The notes beneath the pieces are model-generated. The model was not told where the DNA came from. It searched no databases and saw nothing but the letters and a program-made list of their open reading frames with translations. A stretch of 5,808 nucleotides of DNA. It comes from Lentisphaeria bacterium UBA1724. GTDB lineage: Bacteria; Verrucomicrobiota; Lentisphaeria; Oligosphaerales; Oligosphaeraceae. Each line of letters opens with the position of its first letter. Position 1 is the first letter of the stretch. The stretch lies in the NCBI GenBank assembly GCA_002315885.1, contig DCIO01000029.1:45088-50895 (forward strand), read 5' to 3'. Made by a program: the position numbers and the translations under genes. Below are positions 1-5,603 of the stretch, in pieces.

Positions 1-1
1 T

Positions 2-127
2 ACCGACGGCGTCCCCGCCGTCGAGAAAACTGAGTCCAAGAAGCCCGCCAAGCCCGCGAAGCCCGTCGATTCTGCGAAGCCTGGCAAGCCCAAATACTAC
101 CAGGACGACCTGCCTTTCTTCCTGTAG
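2..127 (+). CDS. C-terminal end of a probable single-stranded DNA-binding protein (partial)
   Basis: An open frame enters from the left edge and ends at TAG 125-127, giving the last 41 residues. They consist of a low-complexity linker rich in Pro, Ala and Lys (KKPAKPAKP, then SAKPGKPK), followed by YYQDDLPFFL. A disordered linker ending in an acidic tip with Asp-Asp-(Ile/Leu)-Pro-Phe is the hallmark of bacterial SSB, whose tip recruits DNA-repair and replication proteins. The OB-fold that would prove this lies outside the window. One oddity is that the classical tip ends on the Phe of DDIPF, whereas here two more residues (Phe-Leu) follow. Another protein with a Pro/Lys-rich tail cannot be excluded. 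There is no obvious functional link to the sugar genes downstream, so this is probably a neighbouring unit. Confidence 0.5.
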   Translation, partial: TDGVPAVEKTESKKPAKPAKPVDSAKPGKPKYYQDDLPFFL

Positions 128-162
128 AAGTTTCCTGTTTTGTGTTTTGTGTGTGTGCCGTG

Positions 163-204
163 TGCCCCAAGAGGGTAGGTAGTCGGCATTTCCGCCTTTT
201 GGGG
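163..204 (+). repeat. Duplicated element allowing an alternative hairpin
   Basis: TGCCCCAAGAGG (163-174) is an 11/12 copy of TGCCCCAAAAGG (208-219). Because of this, CCTTTTGGGG (195-204) can pair either with 165-174 (ten pairs, one of them G-U) or with its perfect partner at 210-219. The two folds are mutually exclusive. The pairing is visible in the sequence; a regulatory role is inference. Confidence 0.5.
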
Positions 205-220
205 CGCTGCCCCAAAAGGC
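194..220 (+). repeat. Perfect 12-bp hairpin with 3-nt loop
   Basis: GCCTTTTGGGGC (194-205) and GCCCCAAAAGGC (209-220) are exact reverse complements around the loop GCT. It is the strongest stem in the window. No T-run follows (the next bases are AGTACG), so it is not a canonical intrinsic terminator. It could be a Rho-type or mRNA-end hairpin, a REP-like dispersed element or part of a structured leader. Confidence 0.75.
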
Positions 221-243
221 AGTACGGGCGTTCACGCCGCCCT

Positions 244-272
244 CTGCGCACGGGCGCAAGCCCAATGCGCAG
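244..272 (+). repeat. Two-tier hairpin capped by a GCAA (GNRA) tetraloop
   Basis: CTGCGCA (244-250) pairs exactly with TGCGCAG (266-272). Inside, after a small internal loop (C 251 opposite AA 264-265), GGGC (252-255) pairs with GCCC (260-263) around the loop GCAA. GNRA tetraloops are stable RNA motifs, which suggests the fold acts in RNA. A smaller hairpin GGCG-TTCA-CGCC (227-238) lies just upstream. Both this hairpin and the one at 194-220 are followed by AGTACG (221-226 and 271-276, the latter overlapping the last two bases of this stem). Confidence 0.65.
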
Positions 273-340
273 TACGCGCTGCAGGCCGATAAAATACCTA
301 CTCTCCTTGGGAAACACAGTTTTTGGACAAAATCCGTCCT

Positions 341-344
341 AAGG
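341..344 (+). promoter_or_regulatory. Ribosome binding site of the gene at 352
   Basis: AAGG lies 7 nt before the ATG at 352. It is a short but normally spaced Shine-Dalgarno core and supports that start. Confidence 0.5.
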
Positions 345-351
345 TGTTGTC

Positions 352-1449
352 ATGTTGAAGATTACCTCTCCCTTTCATGGTGCGGTTTTGACTTACCGCA
401 ATGGTGTTGTCTCTGCTTCCTCTCTTACCATCCAGGTCGAGGGTATTGCCACCCTAGCTGCGGTGGTGAAAGTCAATGGGGTTGTGGCGAAGCGCGATGG
501 CGAGCGTTTTTTTGCGCCGTTGGAGATTCGTGATTTTCGTACTCCCATTGTTGCCGAGATGGAGACAGGCAGTGGCACCGTGAGCCACTCCATCGAGGTG
601 GTCTGGGACAAGAATTCCTTCAAGCGCTATCGTTTTTCCATTGACGACAATGTCTTTTGGCTGCGGAATCTGATGCAGGAGAAGCCCAAGTGCATCAACG
701 ACAATCTCTATCTGGGGCAGCTGAAGAAACTCCACGACAATTTCGGCGTGAAGTTCACTCTGAATCTCTTCTACGAGACTCCCGAGAAGGACTTCAACCT
801 CTCCATGATGTCGGATGAATGGAAGGCGCAATTGCAGGAGAATGCGGAGTGGATGCGCCTAACTTGGCACGCCCGCAACGAATTCCCCGACCGCCCCTAC
901 CAGTATGCCACGGCGGAGCAGTTCGAGAAAGACTACGAGCAGATTCACAGCGAGGTGGTGCGTTTTGCAGGCGAGGAGTGCTGGATTCCCCCCACCATCG
1001 TGCATTGGTGCGAATTTCCGCCCCAGTTGTTCCCGTTGCTCTACCAGAAGGGCACCCGTTGCCTCAGCGGCTACTTCATCAAGAGCGAGAGCGGCGATCG
1101 CTATGACATCAGCTACGAGATGGATGCCGAGCGTTGCGCCTATCTGGAGACCCACGACGCACTCATGGATTTCCGCAGTGGCATCTGCCTGAGTCGCACG
1201 GATATCATCTTCAACAACACGCCCGTGGAACAGGTCATTCCCACCCTGGCGCCACAGCTCGAGAACAACGATACCGCCGAATACATCGACCTGCTGACTC
1301 ACGAACAGTATTTCTGGCCCTTCTACTTCAACTTCCGTCCCGACCACTACGAGCGTATCGCCACGGGATTGAAATTCCTCAACGATCACGGCTACAAGCC
1401 CGTCTGGCAGCACGAGGGCTTCCGCGGTGCGCCCGAATTCAACGCATAA
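352..1449 (+). CDS. Ig-like plus polysaccharide-deacetylase-like protein
   Basis: This 365-residue protein has two parts. Residues 1-86 look like a small beta-sandwich/Ig-like domain (alternating hydrophobic strands, VVKVNGVVAKRDGERFFA near 38-55). Residues 90-365 resemble a divergent deacetylase-type barrel. Motifs seen in order are FSIDDN (95-100), TLNLFYE (136-142), WHARNEFPDRPY (172-183), IVHWCE (216-221), GYF (240-242) and LLTHEQYFWP (314-323). Asp98/Asp99, His173 and His317 are where the CE4 (NodB) catalytic and metal residues would be expected, but the canonical H-x(3)-H pair is not conserved, so activity is uncertain. From memory, proteins with this motif set occur in carbohydrate loci of Firmicutes, Bacteroidetes and PVC bacteria, usually annotated as hypothetical or deacetylase-like. 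No signal peptide is visible, so it is probably cytosolic. The start has AAGG 7 nt upstream. hisI follows after 12 nt, suggesting co-transcription. Confidence 0.6.
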   Translation: MLKITSPFHGAVLTYRNGVVSASSLTIQVEGIATLAAVVKVNGVVAKRDGERFFAPLEIRDFRTPIVAEMETGSGTVSHSIEVVWDKNSFKRYRFSIDDNVFWLRNLMQEKPKCINDNLYLGQLKKLHDNFGVKFTLNLFYETPEKDFNLSMMSDEWKAQLQENAEWMRLTWHARNEFPDRPYQYATAEQFEKDYEQIHSEVVRFAGEECWIPPTIVHWCEFPPQLFPLLYQKGTRCLSGYFIKSESGDRYDISYEMDAERCAYLETHDALMDFRSGICLSRTDIIFNNTPVEQVIPTLAPQLENNDTAEYIDLLTHEQYFWPFYFNFRPDHYERIATGLKFLNDHGYKPVWQHEGFRGAPEFNA

Positions 1450-1461
1450 TCTCTACTAGAC

Positions 1462-1851
1462 ATGCTGGAACTGGATTTCTCAAAGAATGCGGATGGGCTG
1501 ATTCCCGCGGTTGCGCAGGATTGGCAGACCGGCGAAGTGCTGATGGTGGCGTATATCAATCGGGAGGCCTGGGAAAAGACTCTCGAGACGGGTATCGCCA
1601 CTTATTGGACCCGCAGCCGTCAGAAGCTCTGGGTGAAAGGCGAGAGCTCGGGCAATATCCAGCGGGTGAAGGAGATCCTGGTGGATTGCGATTTGGATAC
1701 GGTAATCTATAAAGTGGAGCAGGTGGGCGGTTCCGCATGCCATGAGGGCTATCCTAGCTGCTTCTTCCGCCGCGTGGAAAAGGACGGCTCCCTGACCGTC
1801 ATCGAAGAGCGCGTATTCGACCCCAGCCAAGTCTACGGAAAACACTCGTAA
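1462..1851 (+). CDS. hisI: Phosphoribosyl-AMP cyclohydrolase (HisI)
   Basis: HisI performs the third step of histidine biosynthesis, opening the adenine ring of phosphoribosyl-AMP to give ProFAR in the cytosol. The 129-residue product matches the family along its whole length: DGLIPAVAQD near the start, GEVLMVAYIN (24-33), YWTRSRQKLWVKGESSG (48-64), DCDLD (75-79), and KVEQVGGSACHEGYPSCFFR (84-103). Cys76, Cys93 and Cys100 are the expected zinc ligands; Asp75, Asp77 and Asp79 are the expected magnesium ligands. The length fits a monofunctional HisI with no HisE (pyrophosphohydrolase) fusion. The ATG is 12 nt after the previous stop, and no Shine-Dalgarno is visible in that gap, so translation may depend on coupling to the upstream gene. 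It is odd in finding itself among sugar-degrading genes, with no other his gene in the window. Confidence 0.96.
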   Translation: MLELDFSKNADGLIPAVAQDWQTGEVLMVAYINREAWEKTLETGIATYWTRSRQKLWVKGESSGNIQRVKEILVDCDLDTVIYKVEQVGGSACHEGYPSCFFRRVEKDGSLTVIEERVFDPSQVYGKHS

Positions 1852-1878
1852 ACACAGGCCACTTTGGTTGGCTGTGTT
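1851..1878 (+). terminator. Hairpin directly after hisI (weak terminator candidate)
   Basis: Starting in the hisI stop codon, AACACAGGCCA (1851-1861) pairs with TGGCTGTGTT (1869-1878), ten pairs with one bulged G, around a 7-nt loop. The following ATATTTG is only mildly T-rich, so it would be a weak intrinsic terminator. It may instead protect the 3' end of the mRNA or belong to the melA leader. Confidence 0.4.
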
Positions 1879-1910
1879 ATATTTGACGAGGTGTTTTGTG
1901 TCAACAACCA

Positions 1911-1930
1911 ACGGAGGGAATCCGTTTTTT
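1911..1930 (+). terminator. Short hairpin with T-run in front of melA (terminator or attenuator)
   Basis: ACGGA (1911-1915) pairs with TCCGT (1921-1925) around GGGAA, and the T-run continues to 1930, the layout of an intrinsic terminator with a short stem. It lies only 29 nt before the melA ATG. It could end transcripts from the hisI unit or act as an attenuator inside a melA leader. The GGAGGG at 1913-1918, partly in the stem, is the only Shine-Dalgarno-like string in this leader, but at more than 40 nt from the ATG it is too far away to serve melA. Confidence 0.4.
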
Positions 1931-1936
1931 CTGTCT

Positions 1937-1949
1937 AGAACACAGTTCT
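1937..1949. promoter_or_regulatory. Dyad AGAAC-ACA-GTTCT before melA, possible operator
   Basis: A 13-nt dyad with perfect 5-bp arms around ACA lies 10 nt before the melA start. Its core AACACAGTT (1939-1947) occurs again at 313-321, upstream of the first carbohydrate gene. The shared short dyad could be a binding site for a local regulator. It is short enough that chance is possible. Confidence 0.25.
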
Positions 1950-1959
1950 TACTACAACA

Positions 1960-3345
1960 ATGACCAAAGTCACATTCATGGGTGCTGGAAGCACCGTTTT
2001 CTGCCGTAACGTCCTGGGCGACTGCATGTGCCGCGAGCCACTCAAGGACATCGAGATTGCGCTCTATGACATCGATGGTCAGCGGTTGAAGGAATCCAAG
2101 GCGATTCTGGACAACTTGAATGCCAGCATCAATGACAATCGCGCGAAGATCAAGTGCTATCTGGGTGTGGAAAATCGTCCGAAGGCGCTGACTGGCGCGG
2201 ATTTTGTGGTGAATGCGATTCAAGTGGGCGGCTATGAGCCATCCACGGTCATCGATTTCGAAATTCCCAAAAAATACGGCCTGCGACAGACCATCGCGGA
2301 CAGCATGGGCATCGGCGGCATCTTCCGCGCGTTGCGTACGATTCCCGTCATGATGGATTTTGCCCACGATATGGAGAAGGTCTGTCCCGATGCCTGGTTC
2401 CTGAACTACACCAACCCCATGGCGATGCTGACGGGGGCGATGCTGCGGAATACGGGCGTCAAGACCGTGGGACTCTGCCACAGCGTCCAGGTGGTCGTGC
2501 TGGCATTGCTGTCGACCTTGGGGCAATTGACGAAGGAGCAGCAGAAGGATATTGGTGAAGGAAATATCCTGATTGACGATTTGGGGTATCGTTCCTTGAC
2601 CGCGGGTATCAACCACATGGCGTGGTTGTTGAAATTGACGAAGGACGGCAAGGACATCTATCCCCAGATGCGGAAGCTGGCCAAGGCGTATGTGAAGAAG
2701 AACCGCGGGCATCTGGAACACCCCGAGGTCTGCGGATCGGACTTGGTCCGTCTGGAGATGCTGAATAACTTCGGCTACTACGTCACCGAATCCAGCGAAC
2801 ACAACTCCGAATATGCGGCTTTCTGGATTAAGAAGAACTACCCCGAACTCATCAAGGAATACGGCATCCCGCTGGACGAGTATCCACGTCGTTGTGTACG
2901 TCAGATCGAGGGCTGGAAGAAGGAATACGCCGAAATCAAGGACAAATCCATGACCCACAAGCTGAGCCGTGAATACGGTTCCGCCATCATGGAGGCGATG
3001 CTGACCAATAAGCCCATCCAGATTGGCGGCAATGTGCTGAACAAGGGCTTCATCACGAATCTGCCTTCCGATGCGGTGGTGGAAGTGCCCTGCATGGTGG
3101 ATTCCAATGGCGTCAATGGCACTGTCATCGGCGCTTTGCCCGTGCAGTGTGCGGCCATGAACATGACCAACATCAATGTTCAGTTGCTGACCATTGAGGC
3201 CGCGCGGACCCTGAAGAAGGACGCCATCTACCAGGCCGCCATGCTGGATCCCCATTGTTCTGCCGAGTTGAGCATCGACGATATCAAGGCGATGTGCGAC
3301 GACCTCATCAAGGCACATGGCGATATGCTGCCGAAGTTCAAATAA
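1960..3345 (+). CDS. melA: GH4 family alpha-galactosidase, MelA type
   Basis: GH4 enzymes cleave glycosides by an unusual oxidation-elimination route that needs NAD+ and a divalent metal (typically Mn2+), in the cytosol. The 461-residue product shows the Rossmann dinucleotide motif FMGAGSTVF (6-14), followed by NAIQVGGYEP (85-94), GLRQTIADSMGIGG (107-120), LNYTNPMAM (148-156), GLCHSVQ (171-177), AGINHMAW (215-222), GYYVTESSEH (272-281), LDEYPRRCV (305-313) and TNINVQ (403-408). Cys173 and His219 are the expected metal ligands. CHSV and the GYYVTESSEH stretch favour the alpha-galactosidase (MelA) branch over 6-phospho-glucosidases or LplD-type uronidases, though the exact sugar cannot be fixed from sequence. 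The loop between CHSVQ and GINHMA is roughly 16 residues longer than I recall for E. coli MelA. No Shine-Dalgarno precedes the ATG, but the N-terminal strand and Gly motif begin there, so the start is sound. Confidence 0.9.
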   Translation: MTKVTFMGAGSTVFCRNVLGDCMCREPLKDIEIALYDIDGQRLKESKAILDNLNASINDNRAKIKCYLGVENRPKALTGADFVVNAIQVGGYEPSTVIDFEIPKKYGLRQTIADSMGIGGIFRALRTIPVMMDFAHDMEKVCPDAWFLNYTNPMAMLTGAMLRNTGVKTVGLCHSVQVVVLALLSTLGQLTKEQQKDIGEGNILIDDLGYRSLTAGINHMAWLLKLTKDGKDIYPQMRKLAKAYVKKNRGHLEHPEVCGSDLVRLEMLNNFGYYVTESSEHNSEYAAFWIKKNYPELIKEYGIPLDEYPRRCVRQIEGWKKEYAEIKDKSMTHKLSREYGSAIMEAMLTNKPIQIGGNVLNKGFITNLPSDAVVEVPCMVDSNGVNGTVIGALPVQCAAMNMTNINVQLLTIEAARTLKKDAIYQAAMLDPHCSAELSIDDIKAMCDDLIKAHGDMLPKFK

Positions 3346-3365
3346 CAATTCTCAATTCTCAATTT
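3346..3365 (+). repeat. Short tandem repeat of CAATTCT
   Basis: Immediately after the melA stop, CAATTCT occurs twice in tandem, followed by a near copy, CAATTT. It is AT-rich and low in complexity. It may be slippage-derived and has no evident function. Confidence 0.6.
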
Positions 3366-3402
3366 GTAGGCCTGGTAGGACGACTGGCTGCTTGTTCTGT
3401 GT

Positions 3403-3420
3403 CCAAAGCGCGAACTTTGG
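3403..3420 (+). repeat. Small hairpin in the melA-deacetylase gap
   Basis: CCAAAG (3403-3408) and CTTTGG (3415-3420) pair around CGCGAA. No T-run follows, so it is not a standard terminator. The 118-nt gap contains no convincing promoter. Together with the missing terminator, this leaves read-through from melA into the deacetylase gene plausible. Confidence 0.4.
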
Positions 3421-3450
3421 GAGAGAGATTGGTCCGCAACACACAAAAAT

Positions 3451-3454
3451 AGGG
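3451..3454 (+). promoter_or_regulatory. Ribosome binding site that sets the deacetylase start at 3464
   Basis: AGGG lies 9 nt before the ATG at 3464. The same frame is open back to an ATG at 3317 inside melA, but the extra 49 residues are Cys/Ser/Arg-rich and unlike the family. The ribosome site and the conserved N-terminus both favour 3464. Confidence 0.5.
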
Positions 3455-3463
3455 ATTTTTTCC

Positions 3464-4267
3464 ATGTTCAACAACATTACCTGGCTATATCCGCAGGGGT
3501 GCGCACGTGCGGTTACCTTCAGTTACGACGATGGCCGTAATTTTGACCGTAGGGTCATTGAGTGCCTGAATCGCTACGGCATGAAGGGCACTTTCAATCT
3601 GTGCTCCGAGTATTGCGAGACGGACACCAAGGGGAACTACATCCACCTGGACGAGATTGCCGAACTCTACAAGGGGCATGAGGTCGCGGTGCATTGTCCC
3701 CATCATCCCTATTTGGAGCGCATCAACCGTCAGCAGGTCCTGACGGAGGTCATGGAAGACCGCCGTGTCTTCGAAAAGTTGGTTGGGTATCCCGTGGTGG
3801 GCATGGCCTATCCCTTCGGAACCTGGGACGACAATGTGATTGAAGTCTTGAAATCCGCTGGGATTGTCTACAGCCGCAATGTGCTTAGCACTTTCAAGTT
3901 CAATCTGCCTCAGAATTGGCTGACCTGGGCGCCCACTTGCCACCACGATGGCGCCATGCGCGTCATGGCGGACTTCAAGGAATGCCATCGTACTCTGGCG
4001 CTCTTCTACATCTGGGGTCACAGCTACGAATTCAACGAAAACAACAACTGGGAAGTGCTGGAGCAAATCTGCGAGGCGTTGCCCAAGGACGACGATACCT
4101 GGTATGCCACCAATGGCGAAATCTACGCCTACATCGAGTCCATGCGGAATCTGATTTTCACCACGGATTTGACGAAGGTCTACAATCCCACGGCGCGGGA
4201 GATCTGGTTCAGTTTCAAGGGCGAGAAACGCTCCGTGAAGTCCGGCGAGTTGTTGGAAATCAAATAG
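3464..4267 (+). CDS. CE4/NodB-type polysaccharide deacetylase, cytosolic
   Basis: CE4 enzymes remove N- or O-acetyl groups from sugars using a metal held by an Asp and two His. The 267-residue product carries the set in order: AVTFSYDDG (16-24, with Asp22 as catalytic base and Asp23 as metal ligand), KGTFNL (41-46), VHCPHHP (76-82, His77 and His81 as H-x(3)-H metal ligands), MAYPFGTWDD (114-123) and WGHSYEF (184-190, with the late catalytic His). Unlike the protein at 352-1449, the catalytic set looks complete. Residues from about 227 to the end form a short beta-rich tail. There is no signal peptide, so the likely substrate is an imported oligosaccharide rather than cell-wall polymer, though this is inference. 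The fucosidase gene starts 13 nt after the stop, which points to an operon. Confidence 0.85.
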   Translation: MFNNITWLYPQGCARAVTFSYDDGRNFDRRVIECLNRYGMKGTFNLCSEYCETDTKGNYIHLDEIAELYKGHEVAVHCPHHPYLERINRQQVLTEVMEDRRVFEKLVGYPVVGMAYPFGTWDDNVIEVLKSAGIVYSRNVLSTFKFNLPQNWLTWAPTCHHDGAMRVMADFKECHRTLALFYIWGHSYEFNENNNWEVLEQICEALPKDDDTWYATNGEIYAYIESMRNLIFTTDLTKVYNPTAREIWFSFKGEKRSVKSGELLEIK

Positions 4268-4280
4268 CCATCCATCAGGT

Positions 4281-5603
4281 ATGATTGGTGCTTTGAATCC
4301 GGGACGCGTGCCCAGCCAGCGCATTCTTCGTCATGCCGAAAAATACCCAATCTACGGGATAATCCATTTCAGCATGAATACCTTCACCGACAAGGAGTGG
4401 GGGTATGGTGACGAAGACCCAGCGCTTTTCAATCCCACAGACTTCGATGCGGAACAGATTGTTCTGGCATGCAAGGCGGGGGGATTGACGGGGCTGGTTC
4501 TGGTCTGCAAGCACCACGATGGCTTCTGTCTGTGGCCCACCAAGACCACGAAGCACAATATCTCCGCATCGCCTTTCCGCAACGGGAAGGGCGATGTGGT
4601 GAAGGAATTCGCCGATGCCTGCCGAAAGCACGGCATGGGTATCGGGTTCTATATTTCTCCCTGGGATCGAAACAACGCCTCCTACGGTACTCCTGCGTAT
4701 CTGGAGATTTACCGGGAGCAGATGCGGGAAATCTACTCCAACTACGGCCCCGCTTTCGAGGTGTGGTTCGATGGCGCCAATGGTGGCGATGGATTCTACG
4801 GCGGTACCCGCGAAACACGCAAAATCGACCATACGGTCTATTACGATTGGGCGAATACCTGGAAGATTGTGCGTGAGATGCAGCCACAGGCATGCATCTT
4901 CAGTGACGTGGGGCCCGAAGTCCGCTGGCCTGGCAACGAAAAGGGCTTTGCGGAAGATGAGTGCTACGGCTCCATTACGCTACTGCCCATGGAAGCAGGA
5001 AAGAAAGCCGCACCCGGCTTCATGGACTACTCCATGAGTGCGAAGGGAATGCCCGATGGCGAGTTCTTTATTCCACCGGAGTGCGATGTGCCACTGCGTC
5101 CAGGGTGGTTCTACCACGAAGCGGAGGAAGGCAGGCAGAAGAGCCTGGAAGAACTCTGCAATATCTATCTGCATTCCGTGGGATGCGGCGGATTCATGAA
5201 TCTGGGAATCTCCCCCAACCGACGGGGACGACTCTCCGACGGCGATGTCAGTCGCCTTGCAGAATTCGGTCAGGCCCTGAAAAAATACAACGGCATGCCA
5301 ATTGCCCAGAGCGAGGTCGCACAGATACGACCAGGAGAAAATTTGCGACTCCATTTGGACGACACGCAGAACATCAGTACCCTGGAATTGCGTGAAGAGT
5401 TGGCAAATGTGGGCGAGCAAGTGCTACGCTATCATATCGATGCGCTACAGGACGACGCCTGGAAAACATTGCTCACAGGAAATGCCATCGGACTACGACG
5501 GCTCAAGGAGTGGAAAGAACCACTGGTGTGCCAGGAGCTCCGAGTCGTATTGGACGAAACACGCGGGGATAACCCCGCCAGAATTTCACTCACACTAAGA
5601 TAA
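4281..5603 (+). CDS. GH29 alpha-L-fucosidase
   Basis: GH29 enzymes release L-fucose from glycans by a retaining mechanism. In the 440-residue product the (beta/alpha)8-type catalytic domain spans about residues 10-340. It shows IIHFSMNTF (27-35), FNPTDFDAEQ (50-59), VCKHHDGFCLWPT (75-87), VWFDGANGG (161-169), SDVGPEVRWPGNEKG (208-222) and the family end motif NLGISPNRRGRLSD (307-320). Asp164 is the expected nucleophile. Glu220 (in GNE) or Glu213 is the likely acid/base; I cannot decide which. The GPEVRWPGNE stretch recalls the GH29-B branch, which prefers alpha-1,3/1,4-linked branched fucose such as Lewis structures; this rests on memory of the family. A small beta-sandwich follows (about 345-440). 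No signal peptide is visible. No upstream start exists in this frame before a non-coding gap. AGG lies just 1 nt before the ATG, too close for a normal ribosome site, so coupling to the deacetylase gene is likely. Confidence 0.92.
   Translation: MIGALNPGRVPSQRILRHAEKYPIYGIIHFSMNTFTDKEWGYGDEDPALFNPTDFDAEQIVLACKAGGLTGLVLVCKHHDGFCLWPTKTTKHNISASPFRNGKGDVVKEFADACRKHGMGIGFYISPWDRNNASYGTPAYLEIYREQMREIYSNYGPAFEVWFDGANGGDGFYGGTRETRKIDHTVYYDWANTWKIVREMQPQACIFSDVGPEVRWPGNEKGFAEDECYGSITLLPMEAGKKAAPGFMDYSMSAKGMPDGEFFIPPECDVPLRPGWFYHEAEEGRQKSLEELCNIYLHSVGCGGFMNLGISPNRRGRLSDGDVSRLAEFGQALKKYNGMPIAQSEVAQIRPGENLRLHLDDTQNISTLELREELANVGEQVLRYHIDALQDDAWKTLLTGNAIGLRRLKEWKEPLVCQELRVVLDETRGDNPARISLTLR

Larger units (their letters stand above)
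128..351 (+). other. Intergenic region with clustered hairpins, upstream of the first carbohydrate gene
   Basis: These 224 nt separate the SSB-like gene from the next gene. A 66-residue open frame runs through the region, but its Arg/Cys-rich product looks like nothing and its start has no ribosome site. The region opens with a T/G-rich stretch (TGTTTTGTGT occurs twice, overlapping, at 136-152). It continues with three hairpins (194-220, 227-238, 244-272), an AT-rich patch GATAAAAT at 288-295 that could be a weak -10 element, and a small dyad AAC-ACA-GTT at 313-321. No long T-run follows any hairpin, so a standard intrinsic terminator for the upstream gene is not visible. Confidence 0.6.

Noticed and set aside
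194..220. The 12-bp hairpin as an intrinsic terminator
   Set aside because: No T-run follows the stem on the + strand; the reverse orientation would have no gene to terminate in this window.
142..342. A 66-codon frame in the first intergenic region
   Set aside because: It reads through three hairpins, has an Arg/Cys-rich unstructured product and no ribosome site.
2470..2620. A possible frameshift in melA after CHSVQ, because the loop differs from E. coli MelA
   Set aside because: Reading the other frame gives no better match, and the frame is intact on both sides with conserved GINHMA; it is a longer loop, not a frameshift.
1480..3348. A 622-codon open frame on the minus strand spanning hisI, the gap and melA
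   Set aside because: It is antisense to two clearly conserved genes, its product is His/Val/Gly-rich without recognisable motifs, and it is explained by codon bias in the real genes. Its length is striking but not evidence of a gene.
3317..3463. A longer N-terminus for the CE4 deacetylase starting inside melA
   Set aside because: The extra 49 residues have no family similarity, while the ATG at 3464 has an AGGG site and begins the conserved region.
3485..4324. A 279-codon minus-strand frame over the deacetylase gene
   Set aside because: It mirrors the deacetylase codons and crosses into the fucosidase gene; no motif or ribosome site supports it.
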